From the NCBI GenBank assembly GCA_017555685.1, contig JAFZFW010000120.1, forward strand, positions 1 through 19,205: a stretch of 19,205 nucleotides of DNA, in the 5' to 3' direction. A program made the position numbers and the translations under genes. This document shows positions 13,836 to 19,205 of the stretch, piece after piece (position 1 is the stretch's first letter; the number at the start of each line of letters is the position of its first letter). The notes beneath the pieces were generated by a model, which worked only from the letters and a program-made list of their open reading frames with translations, was not told the origin of the DNA and ran no database searches. Source of the DNA: Methanocorpusculum sp. GTDB taxonomy: Archaea > Halobacteriota > Methanomicrobia > Methanomicrobiales > Methanocorpusculaceae.

Positions 13836-14015
13836 TTACCTCTGATTATCCGGGAGAAGGTCTGCAATGCCTTCTGCAATCGAATAAACGCGTTCGCATT
13901 TCGTACAGGTAAGCGTTCCAGTCAGAACTTCGGTCTCGTCACCTTCAGACTCTAAGAGACTCAGGCTGCCTTTGCATTCAGGACAGCAGATATAATCCAG
14001 TACCCATCTCTTCAT
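13836..14015 (-). CDS. Trm112-like zinc-binding protein, 59 residues
   Basis: The minus strand from ATG 14015 encodes a 59-residue protein: VLDYICCPECKGSL at the N-terminus, GTLTCTKCERVYSIAEGIADLLP at the C-terminus. This is the layout of Trm112 (UPF0434/DUF343) proteins, which bind and activate methyltransferases for tRNA and release factors. The zinc ligands would be CPEC (11-14) and CTKC (37-40). AGGAT lies about 7 nt upstream, with a TATA-like box at about 14049-14060. It is first in an operon with the DUF7524-like gene and cbiB. It is short but matches its family along the full length. Confidence 0.82.
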   Translation of the reverse strand: MKRWVLDYICCPECKGSLSLLESEGDETEVLTGTLTCTKCERVYSIAEGIADLLPDNQR

Positions 14016-14152
14016 GTGATATCCTGTTCAGAAAGAATCTTCCTGCACAATAATATAGTACCATTTGTTTGGAAAGGTGATAAGGCATTGGGTTGGATAG
14101 TTGTGCACCCCATCAGAAAACAACTTATTGCAGTGTGTACAAATTTATACAT
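14016..14152. promoter_or_regulatory. Divergent promoter region, Trm112-like operon and nitroreductase
   Basis: An AT-rich core AATAATATAGTA (about 14049-14060) can serve as TATA box in both directions, giving a start near 14028 on the minus strand and near 14082 on the plus strand. A near-perfect 16-bp palindrome (14136-14151, TGTA-C-AAATTT-A-TACA, two mismatches) abuts the nitroreductase ATG. TGCACAA (14044-14050) and TTGTGCA (14101-14107) form a further inverted pair. Confidence 0.4.
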
Positions 14153-14683
14153 ATGAATACCAGAAACCCGGGAATTGCCAACTTCGGCATTACCGTCATC
14201 CAGTCCCGCCACAGTGTGCGCAAGTTCAAGGACGCAGAAGTCCCGCAGGAATTCGTCAGAAAGGCTCTTGAATGTGCATCCAAGGCATCCACTGCAAGAA
14301 ACGTTCAGCCGTGGATTTTCGTTGTCGTAAAGGAGAAGGAAACCCTCGCAAAGATTGCAGAGCTTGCACCAAACGGAGCATTCATTGCAGGCGCAGGCGT
14401 TGGAATCCTTGTCTTCGGAGAAGCAGACCACCAGTATGTTGTTGAAGACTGTTCCGCAGCAACCCAGAACCTCTTACTGGCACTCCACGCATACGGATAC
14501 GGCGGATGCTGGATTGCAGGAAACGGTAAGGACTACGCAGCAGACGTGCAGGCACTTGTCGGTGTCCCGGACAAATACAAGCTTATGTCCATCGTTGCAG
14601 CAGGTGTCCCGGATGTCGGCGGCATCACTCTTGCAGAGAAGAAGAAGCTCGAAGATATTGTATTCAACGAGAGATACGAGTAA
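14153..14683 (+). CDS. Nitroreductase-family flavoprotein
   Basis: The product (176 residues from ATG 14153) has the family's FMN-binding layout: SRHSVRKF (18-25), then KALECASKASTARNVQPWIFVVV, and a C-terminal GYGGCWIAGN with VGVPDKYKLMSIVAAGVP. Members are NAD(P)H-dependent FMN oxidoreductases. I chose ATG 14153 because similarity begins soon after it; an in-frame TTG at 14093, with GGTGA 12 nt upstream, would add 20 residues that look unlike the family. The ATG has no Shine-Dalgarno, so the start is uncertain. It is a single gene, divergent from the Trm112-like operon, followed by a T tract. Substrate unknown. Confidence 0.87.
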   Translation: MNTRNPGIANFGITVIQSRHSVRKFKDAEVPQEFVRKALECASKASTARNVQPWIFVVVKEKETLAKIAELAPNGAFIAGAGVGILVFGEADHQYVVEDCSAATQNLLLALHAYGYGGCWIAGNGKDYAADVQALVGVPDKYKLMSIVAAGVPDVGGITLAEKKKLEDIVFNERYE

Positions 14684-14698
14684 GTATTTCTCATTTCC

Positions 14699-14735
14699 TT
14701 TTTTCAAAAAAAAAAGTTGTGTGCTTTAGAGCACA
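14699..14735. terminator. Convergent terminator between nitroreductase and DUF2070 genes
   Basis: On the minus strand the DUF2070 stop codon lies in the loop of the hairpin TGTGCT-CTAA-AGCACA (about 14719-14734), followed by a run of ten T (14706-14715). On the plus strand CCTTTTTTC (14697-14705) would stop the nitroreductase transcript. The region can therefore end both transcripts. Confidence 0.7.
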
Positions 14736-16462
14736 ATCATGCAGACAACAAGGACTGCAAAGAATGCGACCAGCAGGAAGAGGATGCACAGCGGAATCAG
14801 CGTCGAGACGATTCCAGAGACGATAGATGTGAGCTGAATCATCTTTCCCGGACCGAACACTTCGACTTCTTCGCAGATTTCTGTTGCAGCGCCAACGGAT
14901 GCCGGAGATAAGTCGTCAACTGCCCGCTTGATGCTGTCGAGGACAAACGGCACAATTTCTGCGGAGTCCACTTCCAGTCCCACCGGATTTCTGCCGGACA
15001 TGGAGTTTACGACGTGAGAGTCGGTGGTGAGGATTTCACACTCGGTAAAACCTTCTGCAAGAACTGCATCACGAAGAATCTCACGGACACCTGCCTCCAC
15101 GTTGTTTCCGTCAAAGAGGACGTAAGCAGTTCTTTCCCCGCCGGCTTCGGTAACCAGTGTTACAATTCCTGTGTCGCCAAATCCGCTGTCGCGGTCAAAC
15201 GGCAGTTCGAGATGGGATACACCGGCTTTGAGCGGGAACATCTCAGCATTTTCCATATTGCAAAGAGCAGCGGTTCCACCGGCAATAAACTCGTTTCCTG
15301 CTTTGGTTGACGGATAGATAATCTTTGTCGCATTGGTCATACAGTTGTGGGCATCCACAAATCCGACATTTCCATAGCGGAGTTTTCCCTCACCCATAAC
15401 AATACGGCCGATGGAGTAGTCCATATCTTCTGTCATCTTCGGGCTGCGGGTGGTAACCATCAGCAGAGAGTCGCCGAACTTCTGCGAGAGGATGGACACG
15501 TTGCCGCATCTGCTTCTGACCGGTCTGCTTGCTTCATCAGAGAAGACTGCCTTCGGCAGACTCTTTCTGATTGCATCCGCAATCTTTGTCGTCTCGTTGT
15601 TCGAGATCATGTTTAAGTCATGGCTTGCACAGCCGTGCGAGACGAGAAGGGTTGCCTCATCAGAGAACTCTTTGAAGAGGAGGTTCGGGAAGTTACTGCC
15701 GCCGATGTCAGACATCGGTCCCGGATGCAGGTTCGGCACGACAAACCAGATGTCCTTCTTTTTCTCGCGGCGGAAGAAGAAGGTAGTGACCGGAACCGAG
15801 ACGAAGTCGCTGATTTTGCAGAAGTAGCCTTCCATGTCGTTAGAGCCGTTGGTTAAGTGTCCTAAGAACACGTTGACGAAATGCATGCCGGAAAGACCGC
15901 AGGAACGTTTCAGCGGGATGTCGAAGATGGTGAGGAAGACACAGACACAGACGCCAAAGGTACCAACCGATACGATAAGCGGCATAATCAAATCAGTGCC
16001 GAAGAGGACAAGTCCGCAGACTGCTGCTGCAAGTGTCTGCGTGGCAGCGGGGAGAATCATCCGCGGGATGCGGTAGTCTACCACTGCCACTAAGACAATC
16101 ATACGGATGGCAAAGACATAGCCGAGCCCGAACACGTAGGCGAAGGGGACACCAAGAATCGGACCGACAATAAGCCACCCGATGGAGAACAACACGCCTG
16201 CAAGTGCGAGCATGGCAGAACGGTTCCACGTAAACTCCTGACGGCCGAGGACATCTACCAGCGGTTTTGTGGTCAGGAATCCAACTGCGGCAGGAACGGA
16301 AAAGGCAAAGCCCAATCCGATTTCGAAACCGAGTACATAGACTATCAGGTCGATAAGGATACCGATGGCAAAGATGCAAAGCAGAGAGAGCCACCACTTC
16401 GGCGCACGAAACATGAAGCGGGTGAGTGTCTCCGGCTGAAGTGCACGGATTTTTCTTTTCAT
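14726..16462 (-). CDS. DUF2070 family membrane protein
   Basis: The 578-residue product has six or so membrane segments in residues 20-182, a large soluble domain with NLHPGPMSDIGGSN (244-257) and HGCASHDLN (276-284), and a C-terminal pair of membrane helices ending at the C-terminus (about 536-578). This matches the archaeal DUF2070 family, whose function is not known; the conserved His and Asp residues suggest a metal-dependent hydrolase-like domain. The start at 16462 directly abuts the dph6 stop (TAAATG), and the family is often found near such genes. It is the last gene of the operon, ended by a hairpin that overlaps its stop. Confidence 0.9.
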   Translation of the reverse strand: MKRKIRALQPETLTRFMFRAPKWWLSLLCIFAIGILIDLIVYVLGFEIGLGFAFSVPAAVGFLTTKPLVDVLGRQEFTWNRSAMLALAGVLFSIGWLIVGPILGVPFAYVFGLGYVFAIRMIVLVAVVDYRIPRMILPAATQTLAAAVCGLVLFGTDLIMPLIVSVGTFGVCVCVFLTIFDIPLKRSCGLSGMHFVNVFLGHLTNGSNDMEGYFCKISDFVSVPVTTFFFRREKKKDIWFVVPNLHPGPMSDIGGSNFPNLLFKEFSDEATLLVSHGCASHDLNMISNNETTKIADAIRKSLPKAVFSDEASRPVRSRCGNVSILSQKFGDSLLMVTTRSPKMTEDMDYSIGRIVMGEGKLRYGNVGFVDAHNCMTNATKIIYPSTKAGNEFIAGGTAALCNMENAEMFPLKAGVSHLELPFDRDSGFGDTGIVTLVTEAGGERTAYVLFDGNNVEAGVREILRDAVLAEGFTECEILTTDSHVVNSMSGRNPVGLEVDSAEIVPFVLDSIKRAVDDLSPASVGAATEICEEVEVFGPGKMIQLTSIVSGIVSTLIPLCILFLLVAFFAVLVVCMIVL

Positions 16463-17119
16463 TTACCAAAACCTCCGGTAAGATACTTTTCCAACCATTC
16501 CTTCAAAGACTGTTTCCATGCCTTCCGCGTTTACGGGAGAAGAGAAGAACGGTGCGTTGAAGACAAGAGATTCGTACTCCCCGCCTTCTCCGGCGATGTG
16601 AATCCGGCGTTTTTTCTCCACTGCCTTTAAGATGCGGATTAACTCATCGTCGATTCTTTTGCCGAGCACATTTTCCCCGAGACCGTCTGCAGCGGTTACA
16701 ACGATGCGGGCATCCATGCGGGATGCAACTTCAGAGACGACTGCATCCGGCTCCATGCCCCAGAGCGGGGCAAAGACAGAAAGCCCTAACTCGCGGCAGA
16801 CAGCTTCAACGCGTTCGCGCTGATAGGTTGAGGCGATTGCCCCGACGATTAAGCCTTCGGTGTCAAGTCCGCGGATTCCCTCCTGCATGTCAGTAATCTC
16901 TGCCTCTTTTTCACCGGCGGTTGGGATTTCCACATACTCCATTCCGGCTCTTTCCGCCATGACTTTAACAGCTGCGAGGTTTGCCGAGTGGAACATATAG
17001 GACTCTTTGTTTTCGGGGACGACAGTAATCATGTGCGTTACGGTGTGTCCTGCATCAAGAGCTTTCTGGATTGCGAGAATGGAGTCTTTTCCGCCGGATG
17101 TTAATGCCGCAAGTTTCAT
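16463..17119 (-). CDS. dph6: Diphthine--ammonia ligase
   Basis: Dph6 is an ATP-dependent amidase that finishes diphthamide on EF-2. The 218-residue product carries the PP-loop SGGKDS (8-13), GAIASTYQRERVE (93-105) and the signature GEGGEYESLVFNAP (177-190), as in archaeal one-domain Dph6 (MJ0570-type). The start at 17119 overlaps the PfkB stop by ATGA, and its stop abuts the DUF2070 start. The substrate, EF-2 with its histidine at residue 599, is encoded at 3367-5565. It sits in an operon with UPF0212, PfkB and DUF2070, none with a proven link to diphthamide. Confidence 0.93.
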   Translation of the reverse strand: MKLAALTSGGKDSILAIQKALDAGHTVTHMITVVPENKESYMFHSANLAAVKVMAERAGMEYVEIPTAGEKEAEITDMQEGIRGLDTEGLIVGAIASTYQRERVEAVCRELGLSVFAPLWGMEPDAVVSEVASRMDARIVVTAADGLGENVLGKRIDDELIRILKAVEKKRRIHIAGEGGEYESLVFNAPFFSSPVNAEGMETVFEGMVGKVSYRRFW

Positions 17120-18000
17120 TGCGGAAGCTCTCCAAAGGCCGCCTCGAAGCGGACTTTCATCTCATCCCAGGTTGGCAGGTTGGTCTGGGTTCCAATCTTT
17201 TCCACTGCGAAGGAGGAGACGACAGCGCCGACTTTGCAGGCATCTGCTAAGTCAAAGCCTTTCTTCCATGCAGTAAAGAGTCCGGCACGGTATGCATCGC
17301 CTGCTCCGGTCGGGTCGACAGCGGTGACCGGAACGGACGGGATTTTTTCCACGCTTCCGCGGTAGAGCGTGCTTCCTGATTTTCCTTCGGTGATGATGGC
17401 TGTCGGAACGGCAGCGATGATGTCTTCGTGGCTCATACCGGTCGTCTCTGCCATGATATCCAACTCGAAGTTGTTGCAGATCAAAAGACCAATGTTTGCG
17501 AAGAGCTCTTCGAGCTGCGGTTTGGTGTAGTATTTGACATCCTGTCCCGGGTCAAGGGAAGCGAAGTCTGCATTTCTGGCAACGCCGATGTTGTACTCGG
17601 CATCTCCGGTTGCCATGTGGATGAACTCACGCTTCGGAGACTCGCTGCGGGCGAAGGCTTCACCTGCTCCCCACTCAAAGTAGGTAATCTGATCTCCTGC
17701 AGTGGTGTTGACCATGAAGGCAGTAGAACAGTTCTCCGGGCTTTCGAAGAAGGAGGTGACAACCCCTAACTCGCGTAAGTGCCGCTCGTACGGACTTCCG
17801 GGGAAGTCACGGCCGACTGCTGCGATAAGTTCGGACTCTCCGCCAAGCTTTGCGATACCGACAGCGATGTTTGCCGCTCCTCCGCCGAAGTAGTTTTCGC
17901 GGTTGACGACTTTTCTGGACTCGCCAATTGGCGGATACTCGTCAACGGTTATGATGTAGTCGTTGCAGAGGTGTCCGGTGACCGAGATGCGGTTACTCAT
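17116..18000 (-). CDS. PfkB-family sugar or nucleoside kinase
   Basis: The 294-residue product begins [16 protein letters not shown] and shows both PfkB signatures: [16 protein letters not shown] (39-54) and [12 protein letters not shown] (229-240), with Asp235 as catalytic base. Archaeal members include nucleoside kinases and ribokinase-like enzymes; the substrate cannot be assigned. I use ATG 18000 because GGAGGA lies about 6 nt upstream; a longer in-frame reading to 18096 overlaps UPF0212 coding sequence and has no family similarity. It overlaps UPF0212 by 8 nt and dph6 by 4 nt. The cluster may be a housekeeping unit; a direct role in dph6 function is not indicated. Confidence 0.9.
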   Translation of the reverse strand: MSNRISVTGHLCNDYIITVDEYPPIGESRKVVNRENYFGGGAANIAVGIAKLGGESELIAAVGRDFPGSPYERHLRELGVVTSFFESPENCSTAFMVNTTAGDQITYFEWGAGEAFARSESPKREFIHMATGDAEYNIGVARNADFASLDPGQDVKYYTKPQLEELFANIGLLICNNFELDIMAETTGMSHEDIIAAVPTAIITEGKSGSTLYRGSVEKIPSVPVTAVDPTGAGDAYRAGLFTAWKKGFDLADACKVGAVVSSFAVEKIGTQTNLPTWDEMKVRFEAAFGELPQ

Positions 18001-18352
18001 GTGCTTCCTCCGCTTCGAGCTCTTCGATGCTGTAGGTTGACAGCGGAACATCGCGGAGGGCTTTGCCGATAACGGTCTTTGCGATACGCTCTGCATGCTC
18101 AGGGTTTTCTGCGGAGAATACTTTCATGGAAAGAAGCAGACCGACAAATCCGGTTCTGGCAACAACCATTCCAGTGTCAATTTCTCTCTCGCAGTAAGGG
18201 CACGGGGTTGTTAAGATGTCGACATCGACAAACTTCGCCGACGGCTGCAGGCGCTTTCCTGCCTCACTTACGGCGATGCCGAGAGCATCCGGGACGGAGG
18301 TAACGTCTTTTACAATCCATGCGGCTTCCAAGATTACCCGATAATCCAACAT
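17993..18352 (-). CDS. UPF0212 (DUF555) family protein
   Basis: The 119-residue product matches the archaeal UPF0212 family: [24 protein letters not shown], the zinc-like CPYC (51-54), [45 protein letters not shown]. Function unknown. ATG codons at 18358 and 18352 and a GTG at 18361 are in frame. I choose 18352 because a TATA box at about 18375-18383 lies 27 bp upstream, predicting a leaderless transcript starting at that ATG, and because family members start close to DY. It is the first gene of the UPF0212-PfkB-dph6-DUF2070 operon and overlaps PfkB by 8 nt. Confidence 0.9.
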   Translation of the reverse strand: MLDYRVILEAAWIVKDVTSVPDALGIAVSEAGKRLQPSAKFVDVDILTTPCPYCEREIDTGMVVARTGFVGLLLSMKVFSAENPEHAERIAKTVIGKALRDVPLSTYSIEELEAEEAHE

Positions 18353-18383
18353 AGTCATCACTCTATAATTGTGTAATATATTT
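18353..18383 (-). promoter_or_regulatory. Promoter of the UPF0212-PfkB-dph6-DUF2070 operon
   Basis: The minus strand has AAATATATTAC at about 18374-18384, an archaeal TATA box whose centre is 27 bp from ATG 18352, so a leaderless mRNA is expected. No obvious operator is present. The rest of the spacer up to 18561 shows no convincing gene; it holds a plus-strand TATA-like GATATATG near 18499. Confidence 0.6.
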
Positions 18384-18561
18384 GATGTAGAGATAGATAA
18401 TCATTCGGGGGAGGGTGGTTTTTGCGTTAGTTGTATTATATCGGGATCCGGTTTCTCCTTGCTGTTTCGGTGCTGTTATGTGATTTGAAGATGAATTGAT
18501 ATATGCTGATTTTTTGTCAGCTCCGGACTTTGCCGGGTTACCAAAAGAGGACATATACCAA

Positions 18562-18666
18562 ATGTCTTATGAACATATATTGATCATCACGTCAGTAGTT
18601 AATACTGTTGTGAATCTCTTGCGAGAACTTCGCGAGTGGCATCGAGATAAGAACAAGAGAGAATAA
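18562..18666 (+). CDS. Candidate 34-residue protein (or part of a structured RNA)
   Basis: ATG 18562 opens a 34-codon frame ending TAA 18664-18666: a hydrophobic start (MSYEHILIITSVVNTVVNLL) followed by a basic tail (RELREWHRDKNKRE), a plausible single-helix membrane peptide. AGAGG lies 11 nt upstream and a TATA-like GATATATG near 18499 predicts a leader of about 33 nt. The stop lies inside a 22-bp palindrome followed by T runs, so the unit has a promoter, ORF and terminator. The 3' half of the ORF also shows dyads (CTTGCGAG and CTTCGCGAG; CTTGC...GCAAG), so a noncoding RNA is an equal alternative. Confidence 0.4.
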   Translation: MSYEHILIITSVVNTVVNLLRELREWHRDKNKRE

Positions 18667-18700
18667 TTATTCTCTCTCTTTTCTCGAAGCAAGGCTTTTT
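18656..18700 (+). terminator. 22-bp perfect palindrome plus T tracts
   Basis: Positions 18656-18677 are a perfect palindrome with half-site AGAGAGAATAA, followed by CTTTTCTC and, after GCAAGGC, TTTTT at 18696-18700. It works as a terminator for the plus-strand unit at 18562-18666. Confidence 0.6.
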
Positions 18701-18930
18701 ATTCTTATGAGTAATATTATATTATGTCAACGAACCTCTGGTTCGTGTGCACAGTCCGATATCCTCGGACAGTCAATATATGTTCCAAGCGCGGATGTTT
18801 CCGGGGTGGTATCCGGATTCTTCACACATTCGCGTTTTTGATGAGTTCTGTTTTCCTGTGTTTTTGGTTGTTCGTTTCTCTTTTGATTCTCACCGTTGGA
18901 AGTGTTTGTGATTTGCTTTTGGATTCATGA
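18701..18930 (+). other. Gene-poor stretch with two adjacent hairpins and a doubtful 68-codon ORF
   Basis: Two perfect hairpins stand side by side: ACGAACC-TCT-GGTTCGT (18730-18746) and GTCCGA-TATCC-TCGGAC (18754-18770). An ORF from ATG 18724 to the stop at 18928-18930 could encode 68 residues with one strongly hydrophobic stretch (about residues 36-60), but it has no Shine-Dalgarno, a Cys-rich odd N-terminus and hairpins within its first codons. I cannot decide between a small membrane protein and a structured RNA. Confidence 0.25.
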
Positions 18931-18944
18931 GGAGTAAACGCAGA

Positions 18945-18997
18945 ATCGCCAGCCCTTTGGGCTTGCTCATGGCTTGAGTCACTTCGTGCCTCTCGCC
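18945..18997. repeat. 53-bp insertion related to palindromic element A
   Basis: These bases interrupt the left arm of the long inverted repeat and are absent from the right arm. They contain AGCCC-TTT-GGGCT and the 16-mer TTGCTCATGGCTTGAG (18963-18978), which also occurs in element A at 2340-2355. A short palindromic unit seems to have inserted here, or to have been lost from the right arm. Confidence 0.5.
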
Positions 18998-19089
18998 CCA
19001 CGCAGACAAAGCAACGCGTCGCTCTCGCTCCCGTTGGTCGCGAGCTGCTGCCGCAGCCGCTTTAGCGTTGCTAACCAGATTACTTCAAC

Positions 19090-19205
19090 ATGAGTAATTT
19101 AGAATCATTTAACCGCATCAACGCTAAAGCGGCTGCGGCAGCAGCTCGCGACCAACGGGAGCGAGAGCGACGCGTTGCTTTGTCTGCGTGGTCTGCGTTT
19201 ACTCC
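19090..19205 (+). CDS. Possible 5' end of an ORF leaving the window (partial)
   Basis: From ATG 19090 the frame stays open to the edge for 38 codons: MSNLESFNRINAKAAAAARD then a basic stretch QRERERRVALSAWSAFT. It is rich in Ala, Arg and Glu, as in a helical or coiled-coil protein. No Shine-Dalgarno or TATA box is visible, since the upstream sequence is the inverted copy. I do not recognise the family. It could be real, or an open frame that exists only because the repeat is GC-rich. Confidence 0.35.
   Translation, partial: MSNLESFNRINAKAAAAAARDQRERERRVALSAWSAFT

Larger units (their letters stand above)
18931..19205. repeat. Long perfect inverted repeat with 73-bp arms
   Basis: Positions 18998-19070 are the exact reverse complement of 19119-19191 (73 of 73), separated by 48 bp. 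A further 14 bp match outside: 18931-18944 (GGAGTAAACGCAGA) and 19192-19205. The left side carries 53 extra bases (18945-18997) between the two matching blocks, so the right copy is the uninterrupted form. The loop contains a small dyad, ATTACT-N8-AGTAAT (19077-19096). The repeat reaches the last base of the window, so it may extend beyond. Right-arm sequence reads as the start of an ORF; the left arm is then an inverted partial copy. Confidence 0.9.

Noticed and set aside
14012..14431. 139-codon minus-strand frame over the nitroreductase 5' end
   Set aside because: It covers both the divergent promoter region and nitroreductase codons; the Cys-rich product is not recognisable.
18001..18096. 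N-terminal extension of the PfkB kinase by 32 codons
   Set aside because: It overlaps UPF0212 codons, and GGAGGA is correctly placed for the ATG at 18000 where family similarity begins.
18363..18554. 63-codon minus-strand frame upstream of UPF0212
   Set aside because: It contains the TATA box of the UPF0212 operon, ends in it, and has no family resemblance or Shine-Dalgarno.

Overview
The window looks like part of a euryarchaeal methanogen chromosome. It carries ftr (a core methanogenesis enzyme), an archaeal EF-2 with the diphthamide-site histidine, archaeal-type uS7 and uS12, an archaeal Dph6, a UPF0212 protein, a DUF2070 protein and CbiB. Promoters are TATA-box type and several starts look leaderless. 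The near 50% GC content and gene content fit the Methanomicrobiales, and a Methanocorpusculum-like genome is my best guess; this is inferred from gene types, not from a database match.

Layout, left to right. Positions 1-2162 (minus strand): carA overlapping the first codons of carB, then ftr under its own promoter. Positions 2163-3366: a PF06541-type membrane protein between two members of a small palindromic repeat family. Positions 3367-6621: a short str operon, transcribed rps12-rps7-fusA, with no tuf or rps10 after it. Positions 6925-8468: class I fructose-bisphosphatase, translationally coupled (TAATG) to a shortened, catalytically stripped relative of archaeal FBP aldolase/phosphatase. 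Positions 8662-9849: tRNA-Leu(TAG), two small zinc-ribbon proteins that converge with a one-base gap, and an XRE-type regulator. Positions 9916-12410: a metal-efflux locus with a CPC-type P-type ATPase, its metal-binding domain as a separate gene, and a divergent HxlR-type regulator with CPxH motifs at both ends.

Positions 12407-14015 (minus): Trm112-like zinc protein, a two-helix membrane protein and cbiB, packed as an operon. Positions 14153-14683: a nitroreductase-family protein on the plus strand. Positions 14726-18352 (minus): an operon UPF0212 - PfkB kinase - dph6 - DUF2070, with every junction overlapping or abutting. Positions 18353-19205 are gene-poor: a possible 34-residue ORF or structured RNA ending in a 22-bp palindrome, paired hairpins, and a 73-bp perfect inverted repeat at the right edge whose right arm reads as the 5' part of an ORF leaving the window.

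Functional links: Dph6 performs the last step of diphthamide formation on the EF-2 encoded about 11 kb away; fbp and its degenerate partner belong to gluconeogenesis; ftr and cbiB serve methanogenesis (C1 carrier chemistry and corrinoid supply). The least ordinary items are the FBPase plus pseudo-aldolase/phosphatase pair, a CarA whose glutaminase site has lost its histidine, the regulator and split-ATPase metal locus, the mobile-looking palindromic repeats, and the long inverted repeat.
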